A stretch of 64,000 nt of DNA, from positions 620,696 through 684,695 of the forward strand of contig MEMB01000002.1 of NCBI GenBank assembly GCA_001768735.1, given 5' to 3'. The position numbers were made by a program, and so were the translations under genes. The notes below the pieces were generated by a model. That model was not told the origin of the DNA. It saw nothing but the letters and a program-made list of their open reading frames with translations, and did not search any database. Shown piece after piece: positions 36,521 through 47,256 of the stretch; the first letter of the stretch is position 1; each line of letters opens with the position of its first letter. The DNA comes from Alphaproteobacteria bacterium GWF2_58_20. Its GTDB lineage: Bacteria; Pseudomonadota; Alphaproteobacteria; UBA1247.

Positions 36521-37075
36521 TCAGTTCGTGAAGCCGAGAATCTTTCGTTGCTCATCCCATGCCAGCGGCAGGGATGGCAGGTGGGTCAGGCGCTGGGCGG
36601 AGAGTTCGGCGGGCTGCTTGCCTTCCATGATCGCATCCCGGATGTCGGGCGCCAGGAACGCCAGAGGCAGCAGACGCTTGACATAGGACACGCCCACCCC
36701 CTCCTGCTGCGCCAGATCGCAAACCGACTTCACCTTGCCGCAAACCAGCAGATTCCCCCAATGCCCTGCCCTTTCCAGAACCTTGACCAGGGCCGGGTCG
36801 GACTCCGCCCCCTGTGCCAGGGATCCATCGGAGAGCACCAGCCGCATGTCCCGGCCACATCGTTTGAGGGATGCCTGGACGGCAAGCACATGTGCCCCGG
36901 CATCCTGCGCACTCTTCCCCAGAAATTCTTCCCGGGCAAGATGGACATCAATGCCCGTTTCCTTCACCACCACCTTCTTCACCAACTGGCGCAGGGTGCT
37001 CGTCCGCTCCGGAGCGAGCGCCAGAAACATGGAGCAGCGCTCCGCTCGCTTGAGTGCCTCCGCTATCAGTGAATC
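36521..37075 (-). pseudogene. C-terminal stub of a large serine recombinase
   Basis: The open frame (169 codons from an internal ATG, about 185 if read from the upstream in-frame stop near 37077) matches the C-terminal part of large serine recombinases: a LRQLVKKVVV region, then VCDLAQQEGVGVSYVKRLL, LAFLAPDIRDAIMEGKQP, AELSAQRLT and LPLAWDEQRKILGF. The catalytic N-terminal resolvase domain, recombinase domain and zinc ribbon are absent; upstream sequence does not encode them in any frame. It is probably the remnant of an element that integrated beside tRNA-Ser. Confidence 0.75.
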
Positions 37076-37209
37076 AGAACTTCACCCTCTCGGGAATCCC
37101 CCAATTTTAATAGGTCCTGACCCTAGTTTTGCTCATAATCCATGACCACCCTACTTCGGTCATAGATCGTAGCTTAGGCTCCCTGTCCGAACAACCCAGA
37201 CCACCTCTC

Positions 37210-39318
37210 TTACAGATCCCCCGGCAGACGGGCGCGTACGATAAACTTGCTGCCTTCCTGCAGAACCGAGAAGGACGAGGATCCCTCACCTTCATCTCCC
37301 TCTCCGCCTTCGCCCTCAGCGACGATGGTGAGGACAAAAACAGTGGCGGCGCTACCCTGGCCGTTGACGGCCTCTACCTCAATCTCCAGCCCGCCCACAT
37401 CGCCACTGGTTGGCGTGCCCGACAGAACCCCGCCAGCCGACAAGGAAAGCCAGGCAGGATTGGGCAAGCTGTCCCCCGTATCCGGGTCAAACGTGGCATA
37501 GGAGAAGGTTGGATCGGTGCCCAAGGCATAGGTAGACACATCGAACGAGAACAGAGTTCCGACTTCGACCTCCTGATCCGGAATCGGCATGTCGAATCCA
37601 GGCGGCTCCTCAACCACGGGCTCGGAAACGGTCAGCAGGAATCCCCCCTCAACCGAACCGACATTATTCTGCGCGGTGACCACAACGGTCAAAGAGCCGA
37701 CATCGCCGGACGACGGCATGCCGCTCAGTGTCGTTCCGTCCTTGGCCACGGTCAGCCAGGCCGGCGTGCCCGGATCCAGCAGGGAGAAGGACAGGTTACC
37801 ACCCGTGAAATAGGAGGAGATGTCAAGGTCGAACTGGATGTCAACCGTGGCCTCCTGGTCCGGAACCGGACCGACGAAAACCGGCATCTCCTCACCACTA
37901 CCACCATCGACATTGATCGAGAAATCGTCCGTGGCGATGTTGCCGCCGCAGTCCATCGCCTCGATCGTGAGCTCTAGCGGCCAAGTACCGCTGTCAATAT
38001 CGGCCTGGGTGACAGTACCCGCCAGATTGGGTACCCAGGGATCGAACGCAAGCCAACCCGGCAACGGATCCCATGTGCCTGTCTGGTAGGCGTCGTAGGA
38101 CAGTCCGCAATCCGGATGCGGCTGCTGGAAAATGGCGGGGATGTCCACCGACACAAAATCATCTGCAACAACGGCAATGTCATCGGTTGGCGCGACAACC
38201 ATCACCGGATCGAAAATGGTGATGGCCACGTCGGTCGTTGTAAACGTGCCAAAAAAACTGTGGGCTGTCACCGGATAATGCAGTTCGGCAGCATAGGACA
38301 GTTGCCCATCCAGATATTCCGGTGGCCCCTCCAGGAAGTTGATCTCCGGCGGCAGCATGGTCTCGTCGAACTCGAACCCATAGGTTGCACCCTCGTCCGA
38401 CCAGAAATAATCCTGCAGGCCAACACTGAAATATTCATTGGCCACGAAATTGGCTTCCACTTCCCATTGGCTTATGCCTGGACGGGGAATCATGTAAAAG
38501 CTCTGGACGGTGGAATATCCGGTGTCCTGCCGGGTAGCCCGGACAAAAACCTGGGTGGGATAATAGGCTTCTGTATACATCGAGGCGTAAGCTGGCCAGG
38601 TGCCGCTGAGAACATGGGTGCCCGTATCGAAAACCATCCAGTCCGGCAAGTATTCCCCGTTCCCATTCTGGATGCCGTTCATCCATTCCCGGGCCGTGAA
38701 AACCTCGTAATCCAGCGACTGGCCCTGGCCGTCGAAATAAGGCGCGACATTGAAGGAGAAGGATTCACCAAGATTCAGCTCCATGTTGGCGATCTGTCCA
38801 AGCCGCAGGGGTACGTCCACCATCCCCACATCGATATTGAGGGTAAAAACCGCCAGCGTGCTGGCCGAGAAACCGTTGATGTCGTCCTGCCCGGCCATGA
38901 CCCAAAACAGTTCATGCTGGCCTGTCTCGCTGCCGTCTCCGGCGGGGGAAAGCTGCATGACATTAGCGTATCCGGCACCGTCCAGGTCCCAGAACAACAG
39001 GTTGGGCACCACATAGTCCGGTAGGTAATCGGGATTACCGCTCATGAATCGCGCATAGGTATAAAACCCGTGATCTTCAGGCATGTGCACGGGAGGTATG
39101 GTCGGCATACTGACCGGCTGGAGCACTGTCATGTCCAGCGAGCCCGTGCCGCCGGAGACCATGAACTGGTCTTCGATCTGGTTGTTGTAGAAAGGTTGGG
39201 GCATGTTGGTATCGAAAAAGAACATCCCCTTGGCGGCAGCAGGCATAGCACCCGTCACCAGACACGCCAGGACAAACACCACATCACGCAGGCAACACAA
39301 CCATCCGGATTTCTGCAT
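37210..39318 (-). CDS. Large secreted protein with tandem putative-Ig (He_PIG/cadherin-like) domains
   Basis: From the ATG at 39318 (AAAGG upstream) the product is 702 residues with a signal peptide ending near AAA-KG. The body is rich in Asp, Gly, Thr and aromatic residues. At least two clear C-terminal repeats share a pattern PVPDQEATVD...PAWLTV...LSGMPSSGDVGSLTV and PIPDQEVEVG...PAWLSL...LSGTPTSGDVGGLEI, typical of He_PIG/dystroglycan-type cadherin domains; two weaker ones precede them. The tail is EGEGGEGDEGEG then a short basic end, without a sorting motif I recognise. Likely an adhesin or surface protein; codon texture and setting between degraded elements suggest transfer. Confidence 0.75.
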   Translation of the reverse strand: MQKSGWLCCLRDVVFVLACLVTGAMPAAAKGMFFFDTNMPQPFYNNQIEDQFMVSGGTGSLDMTVLQPVSMPTIPPVHMPEDHGFYTYARFMSGNPDYLPDYVVPNLLFWDLDGAGYANVMQLSPAGDGSETGQHELFWVMAGQDDINGFSASTLAVFTLNIDVGMVDVPLRLGQIANMELNLGESFSFNVAPYFDGQGQSLDYEVFTAREWMNGIQNGNGEYLPDWMVFDTGTHVLSGTWPAYASMYTEAYYPTQVFVRATRQDTGYSTVQSFYMIPRPGISQWEVEANFVANEYFSVGLQDYFWSDEGATYGFEFDETMLPPEINFLEGPPEYLDGQLSYAAELHYPVTAHSFFGTFTTTDVAITIFDPVMVVAPTDDIAVVADDFVSVDIPAIFQQPHPDCGLSYDAYQTGTWDPLPGWLAFDPWVPNLAGTVTQADIDSGTWPLELTIEAMDCGGNIATDDFSINVDGGSGEEMPVFVGPVPDQEATVDIQFDLDISSYFTGGNLSFSLLDPGTPAWLTVAKDGTTLSGMPSSGDVGSLTVVVTAQNNVGSVEGGFLLTVSEPVVEEPPGFDMPIPDQEVEVGTLFSFDVSTYALGTDPTFSYATFDPDTGDSLPNPAWLSLSAGGVLSGTPTSGDVGGLEIEVEAVNGQGSAATVFVLTIVAEGEGGEGDEGEGSSSFSVLQEGSKFIVRARLPGDL

Positions 39319-39480
39319 TTCATAACCTTTCATCATTGTCGTACAGAGCAACACCAGCCATCACACCACCTGAGAGCATGACCAAAAATAATTTTATTGA
39401 TTTCAGTTATTTGCGATTCAAAGAATTTGCAAACAAAATCGGAGAACAGCATATGGACTGAAATCACACAAGTAAAGCAT

Positions 39481-39555
39481 ACCCGAAAAGAGCTGCGGCA
39501 TGCAAACGATTTGACGGATGTAGAGTGGATGGTGATTGCACCCGTGATGAACCGG
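39481..39555 (+). pseudogene. N-terminal stub of an IS5-type transposase
   Basis: The frame reads TRKELRHANDLTDVEWMVIAP, matching the conserved opening of IS5-family transposases (pattern: R..SDLTD.EW..I.PLLP). The similarity breaks at about 39550, where the sequence passes into an unrelated frame encoding the orphan receiver domain. Only about 25 codons remain, so the insertion sequence has been deleted from within. Confidence 0.7.
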
Positions 39556-39607
39556 AGGATATTCCGGGGAGCCTCTCGTCAAATCGCAGCTGCTTCGCAG
39601 CGCGCGA

Positions 39608-39991
39608 CTGCACACACTGCTTTATGTAGAGGACAATCCGGCAAATATGACGCTGGTCGAGAAAATCATCGCGCGCCACACTGATCTTCGCCTGTTGATA
39701 GCAACGACCGGAACCCTCGGCATCGAGATTGCACGTGCCAACCTGCCGGATGTGATCCTGATGGACATTGACCTGCCGGACATCAACGGCATAACGGCGC
39801 TGAAAATCCTGCATGAAGATCCGGTGACGACAAACATTCCCGTTATTGCCGTAAGCGCAAGCGCCATGCCCGCCGACATCAAAGAGGGCATTAAAGCCGG
39901 ATTTTTCCACTGCGTGACCAAACCCATCAATGTCAGGGATTTCATGGCGGCTCTGGATATGGCGTTCCATTTTTCTGAACAGAAATCGTCC
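39608..39991 (+). pseudogene. Orphan receiver domain, C-terminal fragment of a hybrid histidine kinase
   Basis: The frame encodes TLLYVEDNPAN, then DVILMDIDLPDING (phospho-acceptor D), PVIAVSASAMPADI and FFHCVTKPINVRDFM, the full set of receiver residues in the form typical of the terminal receiver of hybrid kinases. The frame is open from about 39465 to 40234 but has no good start codon or ribosome binding site upstream and begins at the transposase stub. The tail after 39991 looks like read-through. Probably a truncated kinase gene; expression as a lone receiver cannot be excluded. Confidence 0.7.
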
Positions 39992-40214
39992 GGCGAAACA
40001 TTAAGACGCTGCCATTTCCATGACAAATTTATCCGATACAGGCTGCAGACTCTACATCATTCCGACGACATTTTCAGGGAGAAGGTCATTCTCCCTGAAA
40101 AGCATTCGATTTGTATATACTTAAAATCACTGTTACCATTTATTAATGGAGCCGCTCCATACTTCATATTAAAATATTCCATTGTTGCGCCTACCCCTAT
40201 GGAAAAAACAAAAA

Positions 40215-43200
40215 ATGGTTTGTTATGCAAATGATGGAAAAACAAGAAGTCTTGTGATCATCCTTCTTGTTTTCCTGTTGACGCTTTCCCTTTCAGCTTA
40301 TGCAGCCCCTCGGGTTGTCAAGGTTGGCATTTACGAAAATGCCCCAAAGGTTTTCACTTCAGAATCCGGCGAGCCAGACGGCATTTTCATCGACACCATC
40401 AAAGTCATTGCCGCAAACGAGGGCTGGGAACTGCATTATGTCCCTGGCACCTGGTCTGATGGGCTTGACCGCCTGGCCAGGAATGAAATCGACCTCATGC
40501 CCGATGTGGCATACATCCCGGAGCGGGAACTTGTTTTTTCCTTTCCCGAAGTACCAGTCCTTTCTTCATGGTCGCAGGTTTACACCCTGAAAGACAAAAA
40601 GATCCAATCCATCCTCGACCTCAATGAAAAACGGGTCATGGTTCTGGAATCTTCAAGCCAGCAGCGCACATTTGAGCGCATGACCAGCAGCTTCGGACTG
40701 CATATCGACCTTGTGTCCATGCCCGATTACAAGAGCATGTTCGAGAGCCTTGCCGCAGGGAAGGCGGATGCTGCCATCACCAACCGTTTTTATGGCGTGA
40801 TGCACGCAAAAGCCATGGGGCTTGAGGATACCCCTGTCATTTTCGATCCTTCCGACCTCTTTTTTGCAGCACAGAAAAATGCTCCGAAGGACCTGCTGGA
40901 AGCCCTTGACCGCAACCTTCTGGAGCTGAAGAAAAATCCCAAATCCGCCTATTATGCCTCCCTGAAACGCTGGACCTCGGAGGAGGTTGAATTCACCATC
41001 CCCGCATGGATCCGGATCATGGGTCTGGTCATTGGCCTTGCGCTCATCATGAGCCTGCTGGGGAGCGTCTTTCTCCAGAGGAAGGTCAATGAACGGACCC
41101 AGGAACTCCGGCTCATCAACCAGGAGATGGAACAGCGCATCATCCAGCGCACGGAAGAACTGGCTGCCGCCACCGAAAAAGCCCAGACAGCCGACCGGGT
41201 CAAATCCGCTTTCCTCGCCAACATGAGCCATGAGATCAGAACCCCGCTCAACGCCATCATTGGCATGTCGCATCTCGCCCTCAAAACCAACCCGACGCCA
41301 CGCCAGTCCGATTATCTCAAAAAAATCCAGCTTTCCGGGCAAAATCTCCTTGGAATCATCAACGATATCCTGGATTTTTCAAAGATTGAAGCTGGCCGGA
41401 TGGACATTGAACAGACCGATTTCGAACTGGAAGATGTTTTCAGCAACCTGGCCTTTGTCCTGAATGAAAAAGCCCACAAAAAGGCTGTGGAAATCATTTT
41501 TGACATTGCGTCAGATATTCCCGACACCTTCATTGGCGATCCCGTACGCATCGGACAGATCCTGCTCAATTATGGTTCAAACGCCATCAAGTTTACGGAG
41601 CAGGGGGAAATTCGCGTCACGGTTCGTGTCAAAGAGCGCACAGAGAAGGGTGTCCTGCTCTATTTCTCAGTTCACGATACGGGAATCGGGCTTACAGAAG
41701 ACCAGCAGGGCATTCTTTTCCAGAGTTTCCGCCAGGCCGACATGTCCACCACCCGCAAATATGGCGGTACAGGGCTTGGACTTGCCATCTGCAAACGCCT
41801 GGCAAACCTCATGGGCGGCGATGTTGGCGTGGAAAGCGAATATGGCATTGGCAGCACCTTCTGGTTCACTGTCCGCCTGGGAATTGGAGAAAAACAGAAA
41901 CATTTCCTGCACCCCACCCCTGACCTTCGCGGTTACAAAATCCTCATTACGGACGATAATGAACATGTCCGCATTGTGCTGCGCGACATGCTAACAAACA
42001 TGACCTTTCAGGCCACAGACGCCTCATCCGGGATGGATGCCCTGCAAAAGGTGCAGCGTGCATCAGATTCTGGCAAGCCGTTTGACATCATCTTCCTGGA
42101 CCAGCAAATGCCGAACATGGATGGCATAGAAACCGCACGGAGAATCCGCGCCCTTCCCCTCCCATCCCAACCGCACATCATCATGATCACGGGGTCCAGC
42201 CACGAAGAAATCCTGCCAAAAACCGAACCTCTGGGCATTCGGGACATACTCACAAAACCCATCACGCCATCAGAACTGTTTGATGCGATCATGCGCAGTT
42301 TCCAAAAGGAAATCCGTGATCACTCCAGCACGGATGGTGCCCATGCAGATATTGAAGAACGCCTTTCAACCATCAGCGGAACCCACATTCTTCTCGTGGA
42401 AGACAACGAGATGAACCAGGAGGTTGCCGTGGAACTCCTGACCGAAGCCGGATTTCGGGTTGATACCGCCATCAATGGCCAGGAAGCCATCGACCTTGTC
42501 CGCAGGAATCCTTACGATCTCGTCCTCATGGATCTCCAGATGCCGGTCATGAACGGGCTTGTCGCCACCGCAGAGATCCGGAAAAACCCAGCCCTTACCC
42601 TTCCCATCATCGCCATGACAGCGAGCGCCATGGAACAGGATCGTGCCGCATGCATGACTTCCGGCATGAATGACTTTATCACCAAACCCATAAATCCCCA
42701 ACACCTCTGGGCCACACTGCTGAAATGGATAAAACCGCGCCAGACAGTTTCCCCTTCCGCCTCCCAAGAGGGAATCCATGACATCACCTTTCTTGATGGC
42801 ATTTCCGGGCTCAATGTTTCCTTGGGGTTGCGCGGAATCATGTGGAAAAAAGACTTTTATCTTTCCATGCTGCGCAAATTTGTGACACGACACAAAAACG
42901 CCGCAGCAACCATACGCACAGCCCTGGATTCCAATGACTGGGAAACCGCTGAACGTCTTGCCCATACAACCAAAAGCGTCTCCGGAAACATTGGGGCGAC
43001 CTCCCTGCAGGCATTGGCGGAAGAGCTTGAGCAAGCGATCAGGCATCACGAAGAGCGGAAAGTCCTGGACGAGTTCCTCCTTGGCCTTGAAACCTCCCTT
43101 GGTGAACTGGTTGGCGCGCTTGAGGCCAATCTGCCAGAACTTCCAAAAACACCGGAACCGTTTCAGGACAGGGAACAGCTGGCGGAGGTGTGCAAACAAA

Positions 43201-43391
43201 TCATCCTCGCGCTCAAGGATGACAATCCTTCTGCCTGCGGTCTGTTCAACACCCACACAGACCTTCTCAAGGCTGCTTTCCCACAGGATTTCTCCGGAAT
43301 TGCTGCCGCCATTCAGGCCTTTGACTTCGACATCGCCATTTCATCTCTGGAAAACGCCATGAAAAAATATTCATCTGAGGGATGCCCGTGA
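40215..43391 (+). CDS. Hybrid sensor histidine kinase with periplasmic solute-binding sensor (SBP_bac_3-HisKA-HATPase-REC-REC-Hpt)
   Basis: From the ATG at 40215 the product is 1058 residues: N-terminal signal/membrane segment; one periplasmic amino-acid-binding-type domain ([14 protein letters not shown] to about 245); a membrane helix near 265-285; coiled coil; HisKA with H339 in [11 protein letters not shown]; HATPase with [13 protein letters not shown]; receiver 1 (D629 in [11 protein letters not shown]); receiver 2 (D773 in [11 protein letters not shown]); and Hpt with H917 in [11 protein letters not shown]. All phosphorelay residues are present, so it is a BvgS/EvgS-type relay kinase. 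It overlaps the HD-GYP regulator by 4 nt (GTGA). The ligand is unknown. Confidence 0.92.
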   Translation: MVCYANDGKTRSLVIILLVFLLTLSLSAYAAPRVVKVGIYENAPKVFTSESGEPDGIFIDTIKVIAANEGWELHYVPGTWSDGLDRLARNEIDLMPDVAYIPERELVFSFPEVPVLSSWSQVYTLKDKKIQSILDLNEKRVMVLESSSQQRTFERMTSSFGLHIDLVSMPDYKSMFESLAAGKADAAITNRFYGVMHAKAMGLEDTPVIFDPSDLFFAAQKNAPKDLLEALDRNLLELKKNPKSAYYASLKRWTSEEVEFTIPAWIRIMGLVIGLALIMSLLGSVFLQRKVNERTQELRLINQEMEQRIIQRTEELAAATEKAQTADRVKSAFLANMSHEIRTPLNAIIGMSHLALKTNPTPRQSDYLKKIQLSGQNLLGIINDILDFSKIEAGRMDIEQTDFELEDVFSNLAFVLNEKAHKKAVEIIFDIASDIPDTFIGDPVRIGQILLNYGSNAIKFTEQGEIRVTVRVKERTEKGVLLYFSVHDTGIGLTEDQQGILFQSFRQADMSTTRKYGGTGLGLAICKRLANLMGGDVGVESEYGIGSTFWFTVRLGIGEKQKHFLHPTPDLRGYKILITDDNEHVRIVLRDMLTNMTFQATDASSGMDALQKVQRASDSGKPFDIIFLDQQMPNMDGIETARRIRALPLPSQPHIIMITGSSHEEILPKTEPLGIRDILTKPITPSELFDAIMRSFQKEIRDHSSTDGAHADIEERLSTISGTHILLVEDNEMNQEVAVELLTEAGFRVDTAINGQEAIDLVRRNPYDLVLMDLQMPVMNGLVATAEIRKNPALTLPIIAMTASAMEQDRAACMTSGMNDFITKPINPQHLWATLLKWIKPRQTVSPSASQEGIHDITFLDGISGLNVSLGLRGIMWKKDFYLSMLRKFVTRHKNAAATIRTALDSNDWETAERLAHTTKSVSGNIGATSLQALAEELEQAIRHHEERKVLDEFLLGLETSLGELVGALEANLPELPKTPEPFQDREQLAEVCKQIILALKDDNPSACGLFNTHTDLLKAAFPQDFSGIAAAIQAFDFDIAISSLENAMKKYSSEGCP

Positions 43392-44518
43392 CTTTCTTGA
43401 ATGAAAACCAGCGGCCAATGATCCTTGTTGTCGATGACACCCCGGAAAACCTTTCAATCATGGGCGAACTGCTCAATGATGATTACAAGGTCAAGATTGC
43501 CAATAGCGGACGAAAAGCCCTCACCATCGCCCGGACCCACCCGCAGCCAGACATCATCCTGCTTGACATCAACATGCCTGAAATGGACGGCTACGAGGTT
43601 TGCAGACAGCTCAAAGAGACCCCGCAAACAGCTGAAATTCCCATCATCTTCCTGACGGCGCGGACAGACATTGAGGATGAAAAACGCGGCTTCCAACTCG
43701 GTGCCGTGGACTACATCACAAAACCCATCAGTCCCCCCATTTTAATGGCCCGCATCAAGACCCATCTGCACTTGAAATCCGTGGCGGATTTCATACGGGA
43801 TAAAAACATCTTCCTGGAAAAGGAGGTAAGCCGTCGCACCCGCGAAGTCTATGCCATTCAGGACATCGCCATCCTTGCCCTGGCCTCGCTTGCAGAAACA
43901 AGGGACAATGAGACGGGGAACCATCTGCGCCGGACACAGATCTATATTCGCATGCTGGCTGAGGCGCTGAAGGACAATCCGCATTTCAAGAATTACCTGA
44001 CCGATGACAACATCACAATTCTGTTCAAATCAGCCCCCCTGCACGATATTGGCAAGGTTGGAATTCCAGACAACATTCTTTTAAAGCCCGCACGCCTGAC
44101 CCCGGATGAATTCAACATCATGAAACGGCATACCATCATTGGACGGGATGCCATTGAACATGCTGAAAGTTCCCTGGGAACCCATATGGAATTCCTGAAA
44201 ACAGCCAAGGAAATTGCCCTATATCACCACGAGAAATGGGACGGAACCGGATATCCTGAAGGATTGTCTGGTGAAAACATCCCCATTTCCGCTCGTCTCA
44301 TGGCTGTTGCCGATGTCTATGATGCCCTTATCAGCCGCCGGGTTTACCACGATCCCACTCCCCATGAGGATGTCATCAAAATCCTTACTGAAGGGCGCGG
44401 CACCCATTTTGACCCTGAAATCCTTGATGTTTTCCTGCGTATCCAGCAGGATTTCAAGAAAGTTGCAGAGCAATACACCGACCCTGACACCCGTCTGACC
44501 CCAAAAGAGGCATCATGA
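43388..44518 (+). CDS. HD-GYP response regulator, predicted cyclic-di-GMP phosphodiesterase
   Basis: A GTG at 43388, six bases after GAGGG, is preferred over the track's ATG at 43382; the product has 376 residues. The receiver domain has D60 in [13 protein letters not shown] and a TKPI lysine motif. After a coiled linker (FLEKEVSRRTREV) comes an HD-GYP domain with HDIGKVGIPD (H219), and HHEKWDGTGYP as the GYP signature. Proteins of this RpfG-like design hydrolyse c-di-GMP when phosphorylated. It overlaps its neighbours by 4 nt on both sides, tying c-di-GMP output to the hybrid kinase. Confidence 0.94.
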   Translation: MTFLNENQRPMILVVDDTPENLSIMGELLNDDYKVKIANSGRKALTIARTHPQPDIILLDINMPEMDGYEVCRQLKETPQTAEIPIIFLTARTDIEDEKRGFQLGAVDYITKPISPPILMARIKTHLHLKSVADFIRDKNIFLEKEVSRRTREVYAIQDIAILALASLAETRDNETGNHLRRTQIYIRMLAEALKDNPHFKNYLTDDNITILFKSAPLHDIGKVGIPDNILLKPARLTPDEFNIMKRHTIIGRDAIEHAESSLGTHMEFLKTAKEIALYHHEKWDGTGYPEGLSGENIPISARLMAVADVYDALISRRVYHDPTPHEDVIKILTEGRGTHFDPEILDVFLRIQQDFKKVAEQYTDPDTRLTPKEAS

Positions 44519-45192
44519 CTTCCTTTCCTGAGCCCCCATCCATGACGGGTACACCCCAGCCATGCCCCGCCGACCTGCTGGCGCTCAAAAGCATTGATGC
44601 CCCGCAGGGCATCCACCGCATCGGGAATAAACCGGAAGCCTTCCGAAAACAACTGTTCCGCTTCCACAAACACTATCTGAATGCTGGCAGCGAACTGCGC
44701 AGACTTGTTTCTGATGGCGACATGGTTGCCAGCGAAGCGTATTGCCATACCCTCAAAGGCGTTTCCGGAAACCTGAGCATGAACAGCTTGTTCTCCTGCC
44801 TTTGCGAAATAGATGACGCCCTCAAACAGGAGAGGATGCCCCTCCCCGCCGATCTTGACCTTGTGGACACTCTTCTGCATCAGGTCATGGAGGAGATCAA
44901 AACCCTTGCTCCCCCCTTGATGGATGCGGCGCCACCATCCGTCGGTGCCGTGCAAGACAATGATATTCCTGTCAAGCTTTCCGTCCTTGCTTCCCTGCTT
45001 GAAAAAGACTTTGGCTCTGCCGAAGAATGTCTTGCAGACCTGCGGACATATGTTGCCGGAAGCGAACTTGAACAGGCCGTAGCCAAAATAGCCGACCAGA
45101 TGGATGTATTTGCCATCCAGGAAGCACTTGCCACAATCCACGCCTTGCTCATCCACCTGGATGAAACCAGAAAAAGGGGGAAGACACCATGA
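44515..45192 (+). CDS. Hpt-domain phosphotransfer protein
   Basis: The 225 residues include one histidine phosphotransfer domain with H78 in [11 protein letters not shown], followed by a linker rich in Ala and Pro and a second helical bundle of about 80 residues ([22 protein letters not shown]) that has the Hpt-like helix pattern but no matching histidine motif. It likely passes phosphate between the kinases and regulators of this operon. Overlaps upstream and downstream genes by 4 nt. Confidence 0.88.
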   Translation: MTSFPEPPSMTGTPQPCPADLLALKSIDAPQGIHRIGNKPEAFRKQLFRFHKHYLNAGSELRRLVSDGDMVASEAYCHTLKGVSGNLSMNSLFSCLCEIDDALKQERMPLPADLDLVDTLLHQVMEEIKTLAPPLMDAAPPSVGAVQDNDIPVKLSVLASLLEKDFGSAEECLADLRTYVAGSELEQAVAKIADQMDVFAIQEALATIHALLIHLDETRKRGKTP

Positions 45193-47147
45193 CGGACATT
45201 CCGGACATCAAGCCCACGATCCTCATCGTGGACGATATTGCGGAAAACCTTCATCTCATGTTGAAAATCCTGAGCGACAGGTATGCCGTTGTTGCGGCAA
45301 CCAATGGGAAAAAAGCCCTTGAAATTGCTGCTGCCAAGCCACATCCCGATCTTGTTCTGCTGGATGTCATGATGCCGGAAATGGATGGGTATGAGGTCTT
45401 GCGCGAGCTAAAGAAGTCCCCTGAAACATCCAGCATTCCCGTTATCTTCGTCAGCGCCCTGTCAGAGATGGGCAATGAAGCGCGCGGGCTGAAGATGGGA
45501 GCCTCCGATTACATCGTCAAACCGATCAATCCTGATCTCCTGAAAATGCGCATCCTCACCCAGCTTGAATTGGGGCGCTATCGCAAGACGCCGTTTCCAG
45601 ATATGGAAAACCTGACACTCAAACGCCCCAAAATCCTGATTGTCGATGATGTCCCCGAAAACATCCACGAACTGGTCGGCGCGCTAAAAGATGAATACGA
45701 TATCCTGGTTGCCGACAGCGGGGAAAAAGCCATGGATCAGATCAATGGGTCCAACCCGCCCGACCTTGTCCTGCTTGATATCCTGATGCCGGAAATGGAT
45801 GGGTATGAGGTATGCCGCCGCATCAAGGCCACAAAGGAAGGACACCGCATTCCTGTCATTTTCCTTAGTGTGATTGACGATTCCACGGAAAAAGTACGGG
45901 GTTTTTCCATTGGAGCAGCCGACTACATCACCAAACCCTTTGATATCGATGAAGTACATGCCCGAATCCGCACCCATCTGGAACACAATCGACTACAACA
46001 CTTTTTTGAACAGGAAGTTGCAAAACAGACGGTCGCATTGCATGAAGCCCTTGGCAAACTGCAGGCAACACTTGATGCCATTCCGGACCTGCTTTTTGAA
46101 GTCGATCAGGATGGCCGTTATATTGATGTCCATTTCCCGCATGAAAATTTGCTGGCAGCCCCAAAAGAACAGCTCATTGGCAGCCTGATCAGTGAAATCC
46201 TGCCACGTGAGGCGACGGAAACATGCATGGCCGCCCTGCATGAGGCAAATGAAACCGGTTTATCCTATGGCAAACAGTTTGAATTGCAGTTGCCACAGAA
46301 AAAATACTGGTTTGAACTTTCCATTTCCCGCAAGGGGCCTCAAAACAATAAAAATACACGGTTCATTGTTCTTTCACGCGACATCACCGAACGTCGGCAG
46401 ATGGAACTTGACCTTATCAAGGCCAAGGATGCTGCCGAAACCGCAAACAAGAGCAAAAGCCAGTTTTTGACCCTCATCAGCCATGAATTACGCACCCCCC
46501 TCAACGCCATCATAGGATTTTCGGAATTCCTGCAGGTTCTCGTTGCCAAAGATTGTGAAAAACCACAATACCTGGAATATTCCGATTACATTCACGATGG
46601 CGGAATGCACCTTCTTTCGCTTGTCAACGACCTTCTTGACCTTTCGCGCATCGAGGCGGGAAAATACCGTTTCCGGACAGAAGAGGTCAACCTAAACCAT
46701 CTTTGTACAAAAGCCATACAGATGGCCATGGCAAACCCGAAAGCTGCCACGCTTTCATTTGAAACAACGTGCAGTCAGGATATGCCTGACATCCATACGG
46801 ACCGCAAATCCCTTCTCCAGATTTTCCTCAATCTTCTTTCCAATGCCATCAAGTTCACCCCTGCGGGAGGCCACATAAAATTTGATGTCTTTTCGGACAA
46901 CAAGTCAAATATTGATATTCGCATCTCAGACAATGGCATTGGGATGCCACCTGAAGTCATCAGCCATGTTTTCGAGCCCTTTTATCAGGCAGAAACATCT
47001 TATAGCCGTACGTATGAAGGGGCAGGACTCGGCCTTACAATCGTCAACCAACTGGTACGGCTCCAGGGAGGAGAAATCAGTTTCATCAGCCAGCAAGGAA
47101 AGGGCACGGAAGTCCACGTTGTCATGCCATGCCACAAACCTTCCTGA
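45189..47147 (+). CDS. REC-REC-PAS histidine kinase
   Basis: A 652-residue cytosolic kinase with two N-terminal receivers (D59 in [14 protein letters not shown]197 in [13 protein letters not shown]; similar enough to suggest domain duplication), a coiled coil, a PAS domain ([18 protein letters not shown]) with PAC-like tail, a HisKA domain (H432 in [11 protein letters not shown]), and a HATPase domain ([26 protein letters not shown]). No membrane segment. Receiver-first kinases take phosphate from another kinase, here probably via the adjacent Hpt protein. The gene is the last of four overlapping genes. Confidence 0.92.
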   Translation: MTDIPDIKPTILIVDDIAENLHLMLKILSDRYAVVAATNGKKALEIAAAKPHPDLVLLDVMMPEMDGYEVLRELKKSPETSSIPVIFVSALSEMGNEARGLKMGASDYIVKPINPDLLKMRILTQLELGRYRKTPFPDMENLTLKRPKILIVDDVPENIHELVGALKDEYDILVADSGEKAMDQINGSNPPDLVLLDILMPEMDGYEVCRRIKATKEGHRIPVIFLSVIDDSTEKVRGFSIGAADYITKPFDIDEVHARIRTHLEHNRLQHFFEQEVAKQTVALHEALGKLQATLDAIPDLLFEVDQDGRYIDVHFPHENLLAAPKEQLIGSLISEILPREATETCMAALHEANETGLSYGKQFELQLPQKKYWFELSISRKGPQNNKNTRFIVLSRDITERRQMELDLIKAKDAAETANKSKSQFLTLISHELRTPLNAIIGFSEFLQVLVAKDCEKPQYLEYSDYIHDGGMHLLSLVNDLLDLSRIEAGKYRFRTEEVNLNHLCTKAIQMAMANPKAATLSFETTCSQDMPDIHTDRKSLLQIFLNLLSNAIKFTPAGGHIKFDVFSDNKSNIDIRISDNGIGMPPEVISHVFEPFYQAETSYSRTYEGAGLGLTIVNQLVRLQGGEISFISQQGKGTEVHVVMPCHKPS

Positions 47148-47256
47148 AGAACCAACGCCTTCTTTGCCCGCAAACAATGAAACCATCGATCTTTATCAAC
47201 CTTCAATGTACCCGCTGCATGCTTTTGCATGATTTTTCAACAAAAGGATCACCCTC

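Noticed and set aside
37080-37120. Attachment-site repeat of the tRNA-Ser 3' end
   Set aside because: Only a 9-bp match (CACCCTCTC); too short to claim.
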